DNA of 64,000 bases from Nocardia miyunensis NBRC 108239 (GTDB taxonomy: Bacteria; Actinomycetota; Actinomycetes; Mycobacteriales; Mycobacteriaceae), in assembly GCF_001613065.1 (NCBI RefSeq), contig NZ_BDBQ01000058.1, positions 1 through 64,000 on the forward strand, given 5' to 3'. A program made the position numbers and the translations under genes. Shown piece after piece: positions 15,849 to 24,581 of this stretch. Positions within the stretch are counted from its first letter, which is position 1. The number at the start of each line of letters is the position of its first letter. The notes beneath the pieces are model-generated. The model saw only the letters and a program-made list of their open reading frames with translations, was not told where the DNA came from and did not search any database.

Positions 15849-16397
15849 TTACTCGCTCGAGCGATGCCACTTCCAGATTTCAAGCGCAACAACTGATTTC
15901 GTCATCGCATGGTAACTCATCGGATGCGTCCGAAGCTTGCCGATGTTCTGACCCGAAGTCCTCGCGGCACCCGCCGACATGCTGAAGTAGCGGAGAGGCC
16001 GGGGAGCTTCCGTCAGCACTGGATAACTCGTCGGATATCTCCGAGACCTGACTACGTCGCCAACTGTCGGCCCGACACGAAAGTCCGGCACGTCGCGCAC
16101 GGGGCGTTCGATGTCGTCGCGGATGGTGTGCACGACGTCAGGGGCCGGTTGTCGGGATTGGGCGCACATCATCGGAATGCTCAGCGCCGGATGCGTCGGG
16201 TGAGGGCTCCGGGCGAGCCAGCCGACGACGAACATGACCAGCAGGACCAGCCACATCGGTGATCGGATGGTGACGAGCGGGAATTCGATGTTCACTCGGT
16301 GACGGTTCTCGACGATGAAGATGATCGCGAGCACGGTCAGGATGATCGCCAGCCATTGGGTCAGCGAAACGCGGGACAGCAGCCGCCTCACCGTCAT
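15849..16397 (-). CDS. LapA (DUF1049)-like membrane protein with unusual C-terminal tail
   Basis: The first 65 residues match the LapA/DUF1049 family: two membrane segments (LAIILTVLAIIFIVEN and MWLVLLVMFVVGWLA) joined by RHRVNIEFPLVTIRSP. In the family the protein usually ends within about 40 residues of the second segment. Here the frame continues for about 115 residues of low-information sequence rich in Arg, Pro and Ser. That tail could be a real extension or the result of a lost stop or frameshift after VVGWLAR. The start at 16397 is 15 bp downstream of the alkylsulfatase stop, so the two minus-strand genes may be co-transcribed. Confidence 0.65.
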   Translation of the reverse strand: MTVRRLLSRVSLTQWLAIILTVLAIIFIVENRHRVNIEFPLVTIRSPMWLVLLVMFVVGWLARSPHPTHPALSIPMMCAQSRQPAPDVVHTIRDDIERPVRDVPDFRVGPTVGDVVRSRRYPTSYPVLTEAPRPLRYFSMSAGAARTSGQNIGKLRTHPMSYHAMTKSVVALEIWKWHRSSE

Positions 16398-16412
16398 CCG
16401 GCATCGTCGCCG

Positions 16413-18323
16413 CTATGGGGTGACGATGTTGAAGTTCGGATCGGGTGTGTCCAGTACGGCGGTCAGCCGACCCAGCTTGGCCGGGTCTCCGGCCACCGTG
16501 ATCTGGCCTGCCTGTATGGCCGCGGTCAGGTCCTGGCCTCCGGCGAGGACCGCGATGAGGGTCTGGCGGGTCAGGGTGAAAGTGGCATCCGGTGCGGGGC
16601 CGGAGAAGTCCGGCGGGACCACATGGTGCACCAGTACCCCGTTGCGGAGTTCGGCGCGGTAGGTGGTGTTCTCGTCGGTGACGACCCAGTCGTTCACCAA
16701 GTGCAGGTCCCACGCCCGGGGGCCGTTGACCAGAAAGGCCGCGGCGTCGAAGACCTGGTCGACCGACAGCGCGGCCGCCATCGACGGCGATGTTGTCCTG
16801 GTCGGGGTGCCGAAGTTGCCGTGCCGCAGTTCGTAGGCGCCCGAGAGGTAGAAGTTGCGCCAGGTACCGCTCTCGCTGCCGTAGCCCAGCTGATCGAACG
16901 CGTCGGCTTGCAGCGCCTTGGCCTCGACGTTGTCCGGGTCGGCGAAAACCAGGTGGCCGAGCAGCTCGACAGCCCACCGGTAATCGCCCTCGTCGTAGGC
17001 GTTGCGTGCCTTCGCCAGCAGAACGTCCGCGCCGCCGATCGCATCGACGTATCGCTTGCCCGCCTCGACCGGCGGATGCTGCCACAGATGCGCGGGATTG
17101 CCGTCGAACCAGCCCATGTACCGCTGGTAGATCGCCTTCACGTCGTGGCTGACCGAGCCGTAGTAGCCGTGCGTGTGCCAGGTCTTCTCCAGTGCGGGTG
17201 GCATCCGGAGCATTTCGGCGATCTCGATGCCGGTGTAGCCCCGGTTGAGCAGGCGCAGCGTCTGGTCGTGTAGGTAGGCGTACGTATCGCGTTGCAGCGC
17301 AAGCCATTCGGTGACCTTTTCGGTACCCCACATGGGCCAGTGGTGTGAGGCGAATGCGACGTCGGTCTTGTCGGCGAACAGGGTGATCGACTCGGTCAGA
17401 TATTGCGACCAGACGTGTGCGTCGCGCACGACCGCGCCGCGCAGGGTCAGGATGTTGTGCAGGGTGTGCGTGGCGTTCTCGGCCATGCACAACGCGCGGT
17501 GATCGGGGAAGTAGAAGTTCATCTCCGAGGGCGCTTCGGTGCCCGGGGTCATCTGGAACACGATCCGCACCCCGTCGATCACCTCCTCCTGCCCGGTTTC
17601 GGTGATGTCCTTCGTCGGCGGGATGAGGCTGACGGTGCCGGTCGAGGTGGTCATGCCGAGTCCGGCGCTGATCTGTCCCCGCGGGCTGCGGGGCAGCGCC
17701 GCGCCGTACATGTAGGCCGCGCGGCGGGCCATCGCGGTGCCCGCGAACACGTTCTCCGCCACCGCGTGCTCGACGAACCCCGCGGGCGCCAGCACCGGAA
17801 CCCGGCCTGCCGCAACGTCTTCGACGGTGGTTACGCCCATGACGCCGCCGAAGTGATCGACATGCGAATGGGTGTAGATCACGCCGGTGACCGGCCGATC
17901 ACCGCGCTGCTGCCGGTACAACTCCAATCCGGCCTTCGCCGTCTCGGTCGAGATCAGCGGATCGATCACGATCACGCCGGTATCGCCCTCGACCAGCGTC
18001 ATATTGGACAGATCCAGACCACGGATCTGATAGAAACCGGGCGCGACCTCGTACAGGCCCTGCTTGATCATCAGCTGTGCCTGCCGCCACAGGCTCGGAT
18101 GCACCGAGTTGGGACAGGTGCCCTGAATGTACGAGAAGGAATCGTTGTCCCACACCACTGCGCCGTCCGCGTCGGTGACCACACCCGGTTTCAACTCGAC
18201 GAGGAACCCGCGGTCCGCATCGGCGAAATCGGTGGTATCCGACTGCGGCAACGACTGCGCCGCTTGCTTCAGCCACTTCTCGGTGTGATCGGTCGGATCG
18301 GCCTGCTGAACTCCGCTGCCCAT
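16413..18323 (-). CDS. Alkyl sulfatase, metallo-beta-lactamase fold (SdsA1-like)
   Basis: A 636-residue enzyme of the SdsA1/YjcS group that cleaves long-chain alkyl sulfates such as dodecyl sulfate. The binuclear zinc motif THSHVDHFGG is near residue 150, preceded by the beta-lactamase-fold start GVIVIDPLIS. A second metal cluster follows (MAENATHTLHNI). Residues about 380-500 are the dimerisation helices, and about 515-636 an SCP2-like hydrophobic-binding domain (AAALSVDQVFDAAAFLVNG). No convincing signal peptide is present, so it is either cytoplasmic or exported by an unrecognised route. The ATG at 18323 has AGGAGC 6 nt upstream. A palindrome CAGTAG-CTAA-CTACTG at 18555-18570 lies about 230 bp upstream. 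Confidence 0.93.
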   Translation of the reverse strand: MGSGVQQADPTDHTEKWLKQAAQSLPQSDTTDFADADRGFLVELKPGVVTDADGAVVWDNDSFSYIQGTCPNSVHPSLWRQAQLMIKQGLYEVAPGFYQIRGLDLSNMTLVEGDTGVIVIDPLISTETAKAGLELYRQQRGDRPVTGVIYTHSHVDHFGGVMGVTTVEDVAAGRVPVLAPAGFVEHAVAENVFAGTAMARRAAYMYGAALPRSPRGQISAGLGMTTSTGTVSLIPPTKDITETGQEEVIDGVRIVFQMTPGTEAPSEMNFYFPDHRALCMAENATHTLHNILTLRGAVVRDAHVWSQYLTESITLFADKTDVAFASHHWPMWGTEKVTEWLALQRDTYAYLHDQTLRLLNRGYTGIEIAEMLRMPPALEKTWHTHGYYGSVSHDVKAIYQRYMGWFDGNPAHLWQHPPVEAGKRYVDAIGGADVLLAKARNAYDEGDYRWAVELLGHLVFADPDNVEAKALQADAFDQLGYGSESGTWRNFYLSGAYELRHGNFGTPTRTTSPSMAAALSVDQVFDAAAFLVNGPRAWDLHLVNDWVVTDENTTYRAELRNGVLVHHVVPPDFSGPAPDATFTLTRQTLIAVLAGGQDLTAAIQAGQITVAGDPAKLGRLTAVLDTPDPNFNIVTP

Positions 18324-18862
18324 TGTTGCTCCTGTCCTAGAGCGAAAAGGTCTATGCGAAATCACATACTCGGCGGCGCCACCGATTCAATCGGTATCGG
18401 TCACGGGGCATGCGCCGACGGTCCGGCGGGCCATTATCGGGAGCGCCCACTTGCCGATCAACCGAAGCGTTCCGCCAGCATAACCACATCCCGTGCACCC
18501 GAGGCAATACCTGGAGCCCGCAATCGCATCCCGTCGGTCTCGCAGGTATCAATTCAGTAGCTAACTACTGGCAATCGTATATTTCATGGTGTGGCAATGT
18601 AGAGTCCGCCCCGCCCTAGATGGCCGAGGGGACCTCGCGGAGACGGGCTGCACTACGCTGAAGAGTCAGAAATCGTACCGGTCAACGCCGTCCGGTGTTT
18701 TCCGGAGAAAATTATACTCGCCGTTTTAGCGCATTCGAAGAATTCTCCGGTTCGGAGTTGAGGGGCATAATTACCATCTGCGAGAAAATTCAATAAAGTG
18801 ACACTAGCATTAATTGTGCAAATGGACGGATATTTTGTCCGAACAGGTACATGGCAACTGTC
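18324..18862. other. Intergenic region with an A/T-rich island
   Basis: About 540 bp with no supported gene. It holds an imperfectly understood palindrome CAGTAG-CTAA-CTACTG (18555-18570). Around 18700-18845 it also holds the most A/T-rich tract of the window, including a small hairpin CTCCG-GTT-CGGAG near 18742-18754. Candidates are the sulfatase promoter or a small RNA; neither is proven. Confidence 0.5.
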
Positions 18863-18891
18863 GGTCTCGGCCGCGCAACGCGGCCGAGACC
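18863..18891 (-). terminator. Hairpin terminator downstream of leuS
   Basis: GGTCTCGGCCGCG (18863-18875) and CGCGGCCGAGACC (18879-18891) form a perfect 13-bp stem with a CAA loop. It starts 82 bp past the leuS stop. There is no T-run, as is common in high-GC actinobacteria. Confidence 0.75.
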
Positions 18892-18972
18892 TCCCATGAA
18901 GCTGTTCCCTGTCCGTTCCGACGTCACGTCGGGCAGCCGACGACGCGCTGAAAAAACGGAGCGTCGACAGGC

Positions 18973-21855
18973 TCAGGCGACGACGTTCACCAGGCGGCCG
19001 GGGACGACGATGACCTTGCGCGGCGTCTTGCCGTTCAGGAACTCCAGGAGTTTTTCATCGGCCAGGGCGGCGGTTTCGACCGCTGCGGTGTCGGCGTCGG
19101 CGGGGACGCTGACTCGGCTGCGGACCTTGCCGTTGACCTGGATGGGGTACTCGACCGAATCCTCCACCAGGAGTGCGGGATCCGCGACCGGGAAGGGGCC
19201 GTGGGCCAGGGCGGTGGTGTGGCCCAGGCGTTCCCAGAGTTCCTCGGCGATGTGCGGGGCCATCGGAGCCAGCATCAGGACCAGGGGTTCGACCACCGAA
19301 CGGGGTGCGCCCTCGGGGTGGTTCTTGGTCAGGAAGTTGGTCAGCTCGATCAGCTTCGCGCCCGCGGTGTTGTCGCGCAGGTTGGCGTAGTCGTCACCAG
19401 CATCGGCAATCGTCTTGTGCAGCAGGCGAAGTGCCTCGGGCGCGGGTTCGGCGTCGGTGACGCGCGGTGCGCCGGACTCCTCGTCGACCACCAGCCGCCA
19501 GATGCGCTGCAGGAAGCGATGCGCGCCGACGACGTCCTTGGTCGCCCACGGACGCGAGGTGTCCAGCGGGCCCATCGACATCTCGTAGAACCGGAAGGTG
19601 TCCGCGCCGTACAGATCGCACATCTCGTCGGGGGAGATGGCGTTCTTCAGCGACTTGCCGATCTTGCCGTACTCCTGGAAGACCCTCTCCTCGACGCCGG
19701 AAGCGTTGGTCCAGAAGAACTTTCCGTCCCGCTCGACGACCTCCGCGGCGGGGATGTACGTGCCGCGTTCGTCGGTGTACGCGAAGGCCTGGATATAGCC
19801 CTGGTTGAACAGCCGCCGATACGGTTCGGGCCCGGATACCTCACCCAGGTCGAACAGCACCTTCTGCCAGAACCGCGAGTACAGCAGGTGCAGCACGGCG
19901 TGTTCCACGCCGCCGACGTACAGATCCACCCCGCCCGGGTCGTTCGCGCCGTGTTCGGCCGGTCGCGGGCCCACCCAGTAGTGCTCGTTCTCGGGTGCGC
20001 AGAAGGCCTCCGCGTTGGTCGGATCGATGTAGCGCAGCTGGTACCAGGAGCTTCCGGCCCACTGCGGCATCACGTTGGTGTCGCGGCGGTACTTCTTGCG
20101 CCCGTCGCCCAGATCCAGTTCGACCTCGACCCATTCGGTGGCCTTGGCCAGCGGCGGGGAGGGCTCGGAGTCGGCGTCGTCCGGGTCGAAGGTGACGGGG
20201 GCGAAGTCCTTCACCTCCGGCAGTTCCACCGGCAGCATCGAATCCGGCAGCGCGTGCGCCTGGCCGTTCTCGTCGTAGACGATCGGGAAGGGCTCGCCCC
20301 AGTACCGCTGCCGCGCGAACAGCCAGTCGCGCAGCTTGTACTGGATGGTGCCGCGGCCGTGGCCGTCGGCCTCCAGCCGCTCGACGACCTTCGCCTTGGC
20401 GGCCTCGGTCTCCAGGCCGTCCAGGTAGCCGGAGTTCACCAGCGTGCCCTCGCCGGTGTACGCGGCCTGTGAAACATCCCCGCCCGCAACGACTTCCACG
20501 ATCGGCAAGCCGAAGGCGGTGGCGAAATCCCAGTCCCGCGGGTCGTGTCCGGGCACGGCCATGATCGCGCCGGTGCCGTAACCGCTGAGCACGTAGTCGG
20601 CGATGAAGACCGGCACCTGCGCGCCGTTCACCGGATTGACCGCGTGCGCGCCCAGGAAGACGCCGGTCTTCTCCTTGTTCTCCTGCCGCTCCAGATCCGT
20701 CTTGGCCGCGATCGACTTGCGATAGGCCGCAACGGCTTCGGCGGGGGTCGAGGCGTCGAAGGTCCAGCGCGGGTCCACGTCGTCGGGCCACCGCTCGGCA
20801 ACCAGCCGGTCCACCAGCTCGTGCTCCGGGGCCAGCACGACATACGTCGCGCCGAACAGCGTGTCGGGGCGGGTGGTGAAGACCTCGATGGTCTCCCCGT
20901 CTACCTCGAACCGCACCTGCGCACCGCGCGAACGCCCGATCCAGTTGCGCTGCATGGCCTTGACGTTCTCGGGCCAGTCCAGCAGGTCCAGATCGTCGAC
21001 CAGTCGATCGGAATACGCGGTGATGCGCATCATCCACTGCCGCAGACGCTTACGGAACACCGGGAAGTTGCCGCGGTCGCTGCGGCCGTCGGCGGTGACC
21101 TCCTCGTTGGCCAGCACCGTGCCAAGCCCCGGGCACCAGTTGACCATCGAATCGGACTGGTACACCAGGCGATACGAGTCCACCACGGCGGCGCGCTCGG
21201 TCGCGGACAGCTCGGCCCAGACCTTGCCGTCCTCGGGAGTCCTTGCGCCGCTGTCGAATTCGGCGATCAGCTGATCGATCGGACGCGCCTTGCCCAGATC
21301 CGTGTCGTACCAGGCGTTGTAGATGCGCAGGAAGATCCACTGCGTCCACTTGTAGAACTCGGGATCGGTGGTGGCGAACGAGCGCCGCCGGTCGTGCCCC
21401 AGGCCCAGCCGGTCCAGCTGACGCTGCATGGTCGCGATATTCGACTCGGTGGTCACCCGCGGATGCGCGCCGGTCTGCACCGCGTACTGCTCGGCGGGCA
21501 GCCCGAACGCGTCGTAACCCAGCGCGTGCAGCACGTTGCGGCCGGTCATGCGGTGATAGCGGGCGAACACGTCGGTCGCGATGTAACCCAGCGGATGCCC
21601 GACGTGCAGTCCCGCGCCGGAGGGATACGGGAACATGTCCTGGATGAACAGCTTGTCGGCGGGGATCGCACCGCTGAGCGGGCCGACCGGATTCGGCGCG
21701 TGGAACGTCCCGCGCTCCTGCCACACCTGCTGCCATTTGCGCTCGATACGTGCGGCGAGGTCGGCGTTGTAGCGGTGTGCGGGCACCTCGCCGATGCCCT
21801 CGCTCCGTCCGCTCACGGCCGCGTCGGTCGGTTCGGTTGCGCGAGTGTCCTGCAC
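18973..21855 (-). CDS. leuS: Leucyl-tRNA synthetase
   Basis: A 960-residue class I aminoacyl-tRNA synthetase charging tRNA-Leu in the cytoplasm. The HIGH-equivalent is in PYPSGAGLHVGHPLGY, and the connective editing domain spans about 245-450 (EVFTTRPDTLFGATYVVLAPEH). The KMSKS-equivalent is GKIGKSLKN, and the anticodon-binding and C-terminal domains end with NGKVRSRVSVPAD and PGRLVNVVA. The open frame extends to 22071, but the GTG at 21855 has GAAGGCAGGA just upstream and gives the length usual for actinobacterial LeuS. A strong hairpin follows the stop at 18863-18891. The long plus-strand frame opposite its first half is a shadow. Confidence 0.98.
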   Translation of the reverse strand: MQDTRATEPTDAAVSGRSEGIGEVPAHRYNADLAARIERKWQQVWQERGTFHAPNPVGPLSGAIPADKLFIQDMFPYPSGAGLHVGHPLGYIATDVFARYHRMTGRNVLHALGYDAFGLPAEQYAVQTGAHPRVTTESNIATMQRQLDRLGLGHDRRRSFATTDPEFYKWTQWIFLRIYNAWYDTDLGKARPIDQLIAEFDSGARTPEDGKVWAELSATERAAVVDSYRLVYQSDSMVNWCPGLGTVLANEEVTADGRSDRGNFPVFRKRLRQWMMRITAYSDRLVDDLDLLDWPENVKAMQRNWIGRSRGAQVRFEVDGETIEVFTTRPDTLFGATYVVLAPEHELVDRLVAERWPDDVDPRWTFDASTPAEAVAAYRKSIAAKTDLERQENKEKTGVFLGAHAVNPVNGAQVPVFIADYVLSGYGTGAIMAVPGHDPRDWDFATAFGLPIVEVVAGGDVSQAAYTGEGTLVNSGYLDGLETEAAKAKVVERLEADGHGRGTIQYKLRDWLFARQRYWGEPFPIVYDENGQAHALPDSMLPVELPEVKDFAPVTFDPDDADSEPSPPLAKATEWVEVELDLGDGRKKYRRDTNVMPQWAGSSWYQLRYIDPTNAEAFCAPENEHYWVGPRPAEHGANDPGGVDLYVGGVEHAVLHLLYSRFWQKVLFDLGEVSGPEPYRRLFNQGYIQAFAYTDERGTYIPAAEVVERDGKFFWTNASGVEERVFQEYGKIGKSLKNAISPDEMCDLYGADTFRFYEMSMGPLDTSRPWATKDVVGAHRFLQRIWRLVVDEESGAPRVTDAEPAPEALRLLHKTIADAGDDYANLRDNTAGAKLIELTNFLTKNHPEGAPRSVVEPLVLMLAPMAPHIAEELWERLGHTTALAHGPFPVADPALLVEDSVEYPIQVNGKVRSRVSVPADADTAAVETAALADEKLLEFLNGKTPRKVIVVPGRLVNVVA

Positions 21856-22436
21856 GATCCTGCCTTCTACTATTCGAGCTCCCCGGATTCCACGTTGCTC
21901 ATCAGCGTAAAGCGTGCGCACGTCAGCGCCCAAAAAGCCCCCGCGTATCCGTCGGGGACGGCCGCGCCACGACAGTGCCGGGTATGTTCCGGCAACCGCG
22001 ATCGGCTCGCGCGGCCGATCGACCGAAATGAACCGTTCGATACCCGACGGCGCGAGAATTCCCGCTCGCACCCGCTGCCAACTGCGAATTCACCGGGGAT
22101 CGAGCATCGTGGACCGTCGAGCGGGCCGGAGGCTCGGGCCGTTTCGGCGGCGCCGACAGCCGGTTATCGGGGGATTTCCCGATTGGCGGATACCGCGATC
22201 GATCGGGTTCGGGCGGCCGGATGGCTCAGGCGGGCTACCTCGATGTGCGGGCGGATATCCAGCTGGGAAGACGACCCGAGTGCGGTTGTCCATTGGTCCG
22301 GATCACAGTACGGCGGGACTCGGTCGGCGGTGTCTCGGTGCGGCATATTCCGAGCGGGAGGGCGACCCGGGTGCGGTCGCCCGTGGCACGCATCACAACC
22401 GGGTGGGTCGAGCCGGGTTCGAATCCGGTACGCGAG
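21856..22436. other. Intergenic region, no gene seen
   Basis: About 580 bp between leuS and the SdpI-like gene. Open frames here are shadows or lack start signals. It must contain the leuS promoter, which I cannot place. Confidence 0.5.
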
Positions 22437-22442
22437 TACCGT
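22437..22442 (+). promoter_or_regulatory. Likely -10 box of leaderless SdpI-like gene
   Basis: TACCGT ends 7 nt before the GTG at 22450. Confidence 0.45.
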
Positions 22443-22449
22443 CGTCGGG

Positions 22450-22857
22450 GTGTTCGTGGTGGCGTTGATCCTGTTCGTGCTGGCGGCGGTGGCCGTCGTC
22501 ACCGGGGTACTCGGGCTGACCGGCTCACTGCCCCCCAATCGATATTTCGGCGTGCACACCGAAGAGGCCGTGCGCACCGAGGAGGCGTACCTGCTCGCCA
22601 ACAGGGTGGCCGCACCCACTTCGATCGGCGCGGGACTGCTGCTGATCGCGGGCGGCGTGGTCGCGCTGGTGGCCGGGCCGATCGCCGGAATCATCGCCGC
22701 GGTCGTCGCCGCGGTGATCGCGCTGTTCACCCTCGGCGCGGGCGTGAACGCCGCCGGACAGGCCATCGCCCGGCTGGCTCCCGCCCCCGAGGTCGGCAGC
22801 TGCGGCAATGCCTGCGGCGCGTGCTCGCTGCGGGACGCCTGCCAGCCCGCGAACTGA
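22450..22857 (+). CDS. SdpI-family membrane protein with cysteine-rich tail
   Basis: A 135-residue protein of the SdpI/YhfL family, named after the Bacillus toxin-immunity protein. Three hydrophobic segments are seen: residues 2-28 (FVVALILFVLAAVAVVTGVL), about 55-75 and about 78-100. The family motif LPPNRYFGVHT lies in the first loop and EEAYLLANRVAA in the second. The last 20 residues carry four cysteines (C-x3-C-x2-C-x5-C), which could bind metal or form disulphides; that is not a family hallmark I recall. The start GTG at 22450 is supported by a leaderless -10 and by the position of the first membrane helix. No toxin gene is adjacent. Confidence 0.85.
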   Translation: MFVVALILFVLAAVAVVTGVLGLTGSLPPNRYFGVHTEEAVRTEEAYLLANRVAAPTSIGAGLLLIAGGVVALVAGPIAGIIAAVVAAVIALFTLGAGVNAAGQAIARLAPAPEVGSCGNACGACSLRDACQPAN

Positions 22858-23083
22858 GCGGGCTCGACCGTGCTGAGCCGTACCGCATTCCTGTGCTCGA
22901 TCGGAGTTGCTGAAACCGCGCGGCGGCTGAGCGGCATCCGATCGACATGGGCCGCATCGCATCAGCGGGTCGAGGGTCCGGCCCGTCTGGTGAGCGGCGT
23001 CCGATCGTGGTGAGTCGCCTCGCACCGCCGTGCCCGGCCGGGGCCGCGGATCCCGCCCCTCGACTGATCGGTACTCCATCGAT

Positions 23084-23704
23084 ATGAATTCCCCCAGGCT
23101 GACAGTGGGCTTCGACCTGGATATGACGCTGATCGATTCCCGGCCGGGGATCGGCGCCTGTTATCGGGCGCTGTCGGAGCGCACGGGTGTGGCGATCGAC
23201 TGCGATCTGGTCGTCACGCGGCTCGGTCCGCCGCTCGAGGAGGAGATCGCGAACTGGTTCCCGGCCGACGACGTCGCGGCGATCGCCGAACTGTATCGCT
23301 CGATGTATCCCGAGCACGCCATCGCCGGGACGGTGATGATGCCGGGGGCGCGCCGGGCGGTCGAGGTCGTGCAGGCCGCCGGTGGACGCGCGGTCGTGGT
23401 CACCGCGAAATACGAGCCGAACGCGAAACTGCATCTGAAGCATCTGGGCATTCCCGCCGACGCGGTTGTCGGGAACCTGTGGGCCGAGGGCAAGGCCGCG
23501 GCGTTGCGTGAATACGAGGCGGATATCTACGTCGGCGACCACACCGGTGACGTGCGGGGTGCGCGGACCGCGGCGGCGTTGTCGGTCGCGGTGGCCACCG
23601 GCCCGTGCAGCGCCGAGGAACTGCGCGAAGCGGGTGCGGATGTGGTGCTCGGCGATCTCACCGAATTCGAGAGCTGGCTCGCCGCACACCTTTCGGGGCG
23701 GTAG
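23084..23704 (+). CDS. HAD-family hydrolase (phosphoglycolate-phosphatase-like)
   Basis: A 206-residue haloacid-dehalogenase superfamily protein. Motif I is GFDLDMTLIDS (nucleophile Asp and acid/base Asp), motif II is VVVTAKYEPN with Thr, motif III is the Lys in NLWAEGKAAAL, and motif IV is YVGDHTGDVRGA, which supplies the metal Asp pair. A small helical cap lies between motifs I and II, as in Gph-type phosphatases. The ATG at 23084 gives the usual length. It is a monocistronic-looking gene between the SdpI-like protein and the opposing ABC exporter. Substrate unknown; small phosphate esters are likely. Confidence 0.92.
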   Translation: MNSPRLTVGFDLDMTLIDSRPGIGACYRALSERTGVAIDCDLVVTRLGPPLEEEIANWFPADDVAAIAELYRSMYPEHAIAGTVMMPGARRAVEVVQAAGGRAVVVTAKYEPNAKLHLKHLGIPADAVVGNLWAEGKAAALREYEADIYVGDHTGDVRGARTAAALSVAVATGPCSAEELREAGADVVLGDLTEFESWLAAHLSGR

Positions 23705-23807
23705 ACCGCACCCGGTCCGGCCGAGGCGTCGCGAACTCCGTGGCACCGGGGATCTGCGTGAACCCCCAGGCTCCGGGATCATGCCTGGGGGTTCGTAGCG
23801 AGCGTGA

Positions 23808-24581
23808 TCAGCTGGTCTTGCGGCGGAACAGCGATCGGGACCAGAGGTAGCCGACGACGATGAAACCGGCGCACCACGCGACCGCGATGATGCCGTTGTC
23901 GCCGATCGGGGTCCCCATCAGCAGTCCGCGAATGGTTTCGGTCAGCGGGGTGAACGGCTGGTACTGCGCGAATTGCCGCACGCCGGCGGGCATCGTTCCG
24001 GTGGGGACCAGTCCGCTGCCCAGGAACGGCAGGAACAGGATCGGCATCGGGGTGTTGCTCGCGCTCTCCGGATTCGCCGCGGCCAGGCCGAAACCCACAC
24101 CGAGCCAAGACAATCCGAAGATCGTCAGCGCGATCAGCCCGAACGCCAGCAGCCATTCCAGCACGGTGGCGTGCGAGCGGAAGCCGATCGCCACGCCCAC
24201 GGCCACCATCAGCCCCACACCCAGCAGGCCCTGGATCAGGGTGCCGACGACCTGTCCGGTCAGGATCGAGGAGTGATCGATCGGCATGGTGCGGAAGCGG
24301 TTCACGATGCCCTTGGTCATATCCGAGGCCACCGAAACCGCTATGCCCGCAACGAGATAGGCCGGAATCATCAGCATCATGCCCGGCACGATGTAGTCGA
24401 TGTACTTCGCGCCGCCGGTGGCCTTGCCCAGCGCGCCGCCGAAGACGTAGTTGAACAGCAGGAGCAGAATCACCGGCATGAGGATCACGCCGATCGTCAT
24501 GCCCGGATATCGCTTGGCGTGCAACAGGTTACGGCGCAGCATGGTGGCTGAGTCGGCCAGCGGGTAGGTCAGGGTGCTCAT
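23808..24581 (-). CDS. ABC-2 type exporter permease (DrrB-like)
   Basis: A 257-residue integral membrane protein of the daunorubicin-resistance DrrB/ABC-2 family, with about six membrane helices starting near residue 29 (MTIGVILMPVILLLLFNYVF). Family blocks include YIDYIVPGMMLMIPAYL, KGIVNRFRTMPI and the C-terminal YQPFTPLTETIRGLLMG. Its ATG at 24581 overlaps the ATPase stop in ATGA, with AAAAGGAAA upstream. With the ATPase it would pump a hydrophobic molecule outward. The nearby biosynthetic operon at 26.3-31.0 kb is a candidate source of that molecule. Confidence 0.93.
   Translation of the reverse strand: MSTLTYPLADSATMLRRNLLHAKRYPGMTIGVILMPVILLLLFNYVFGGALGKATGGAKYIDYIVPGMMLMIPAYLVAGIAVSVASDMTKGIVNRFRTMPIDHSSILTGQVVGTLIQGLLGVGLMVAVGVAIGFRSHATVLEWLLAFGLIALTIFGLSWLGVGFGLAAANPESASNTPMPILFLPFLGSGLVPTGTMPAGVRQFAQYQPFTPLTETIRGLLMGTPIGDNGIIAVAWCAGFIVVGYLWSRSLFRRKTS

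Noticed and set aside
20545..22449. Long plus-strand frame opposite leuS
   Set aside because: Shadow of leuS codon bias; only its last part from GTG 22450 is a real gene (SdpI-like).
23710..23805. Possible hairpin between the HAD gene and the exporter permease (copies of CCCCCAGGC / GCCTGGGGG near 23762-23792)
   Set aside because: CCCCCAGG and CCTGGGGG do pair (about 23762-23792) and may be a bidirectional terminator, but I was not sure enough of arm boundaries to list it as a feature.
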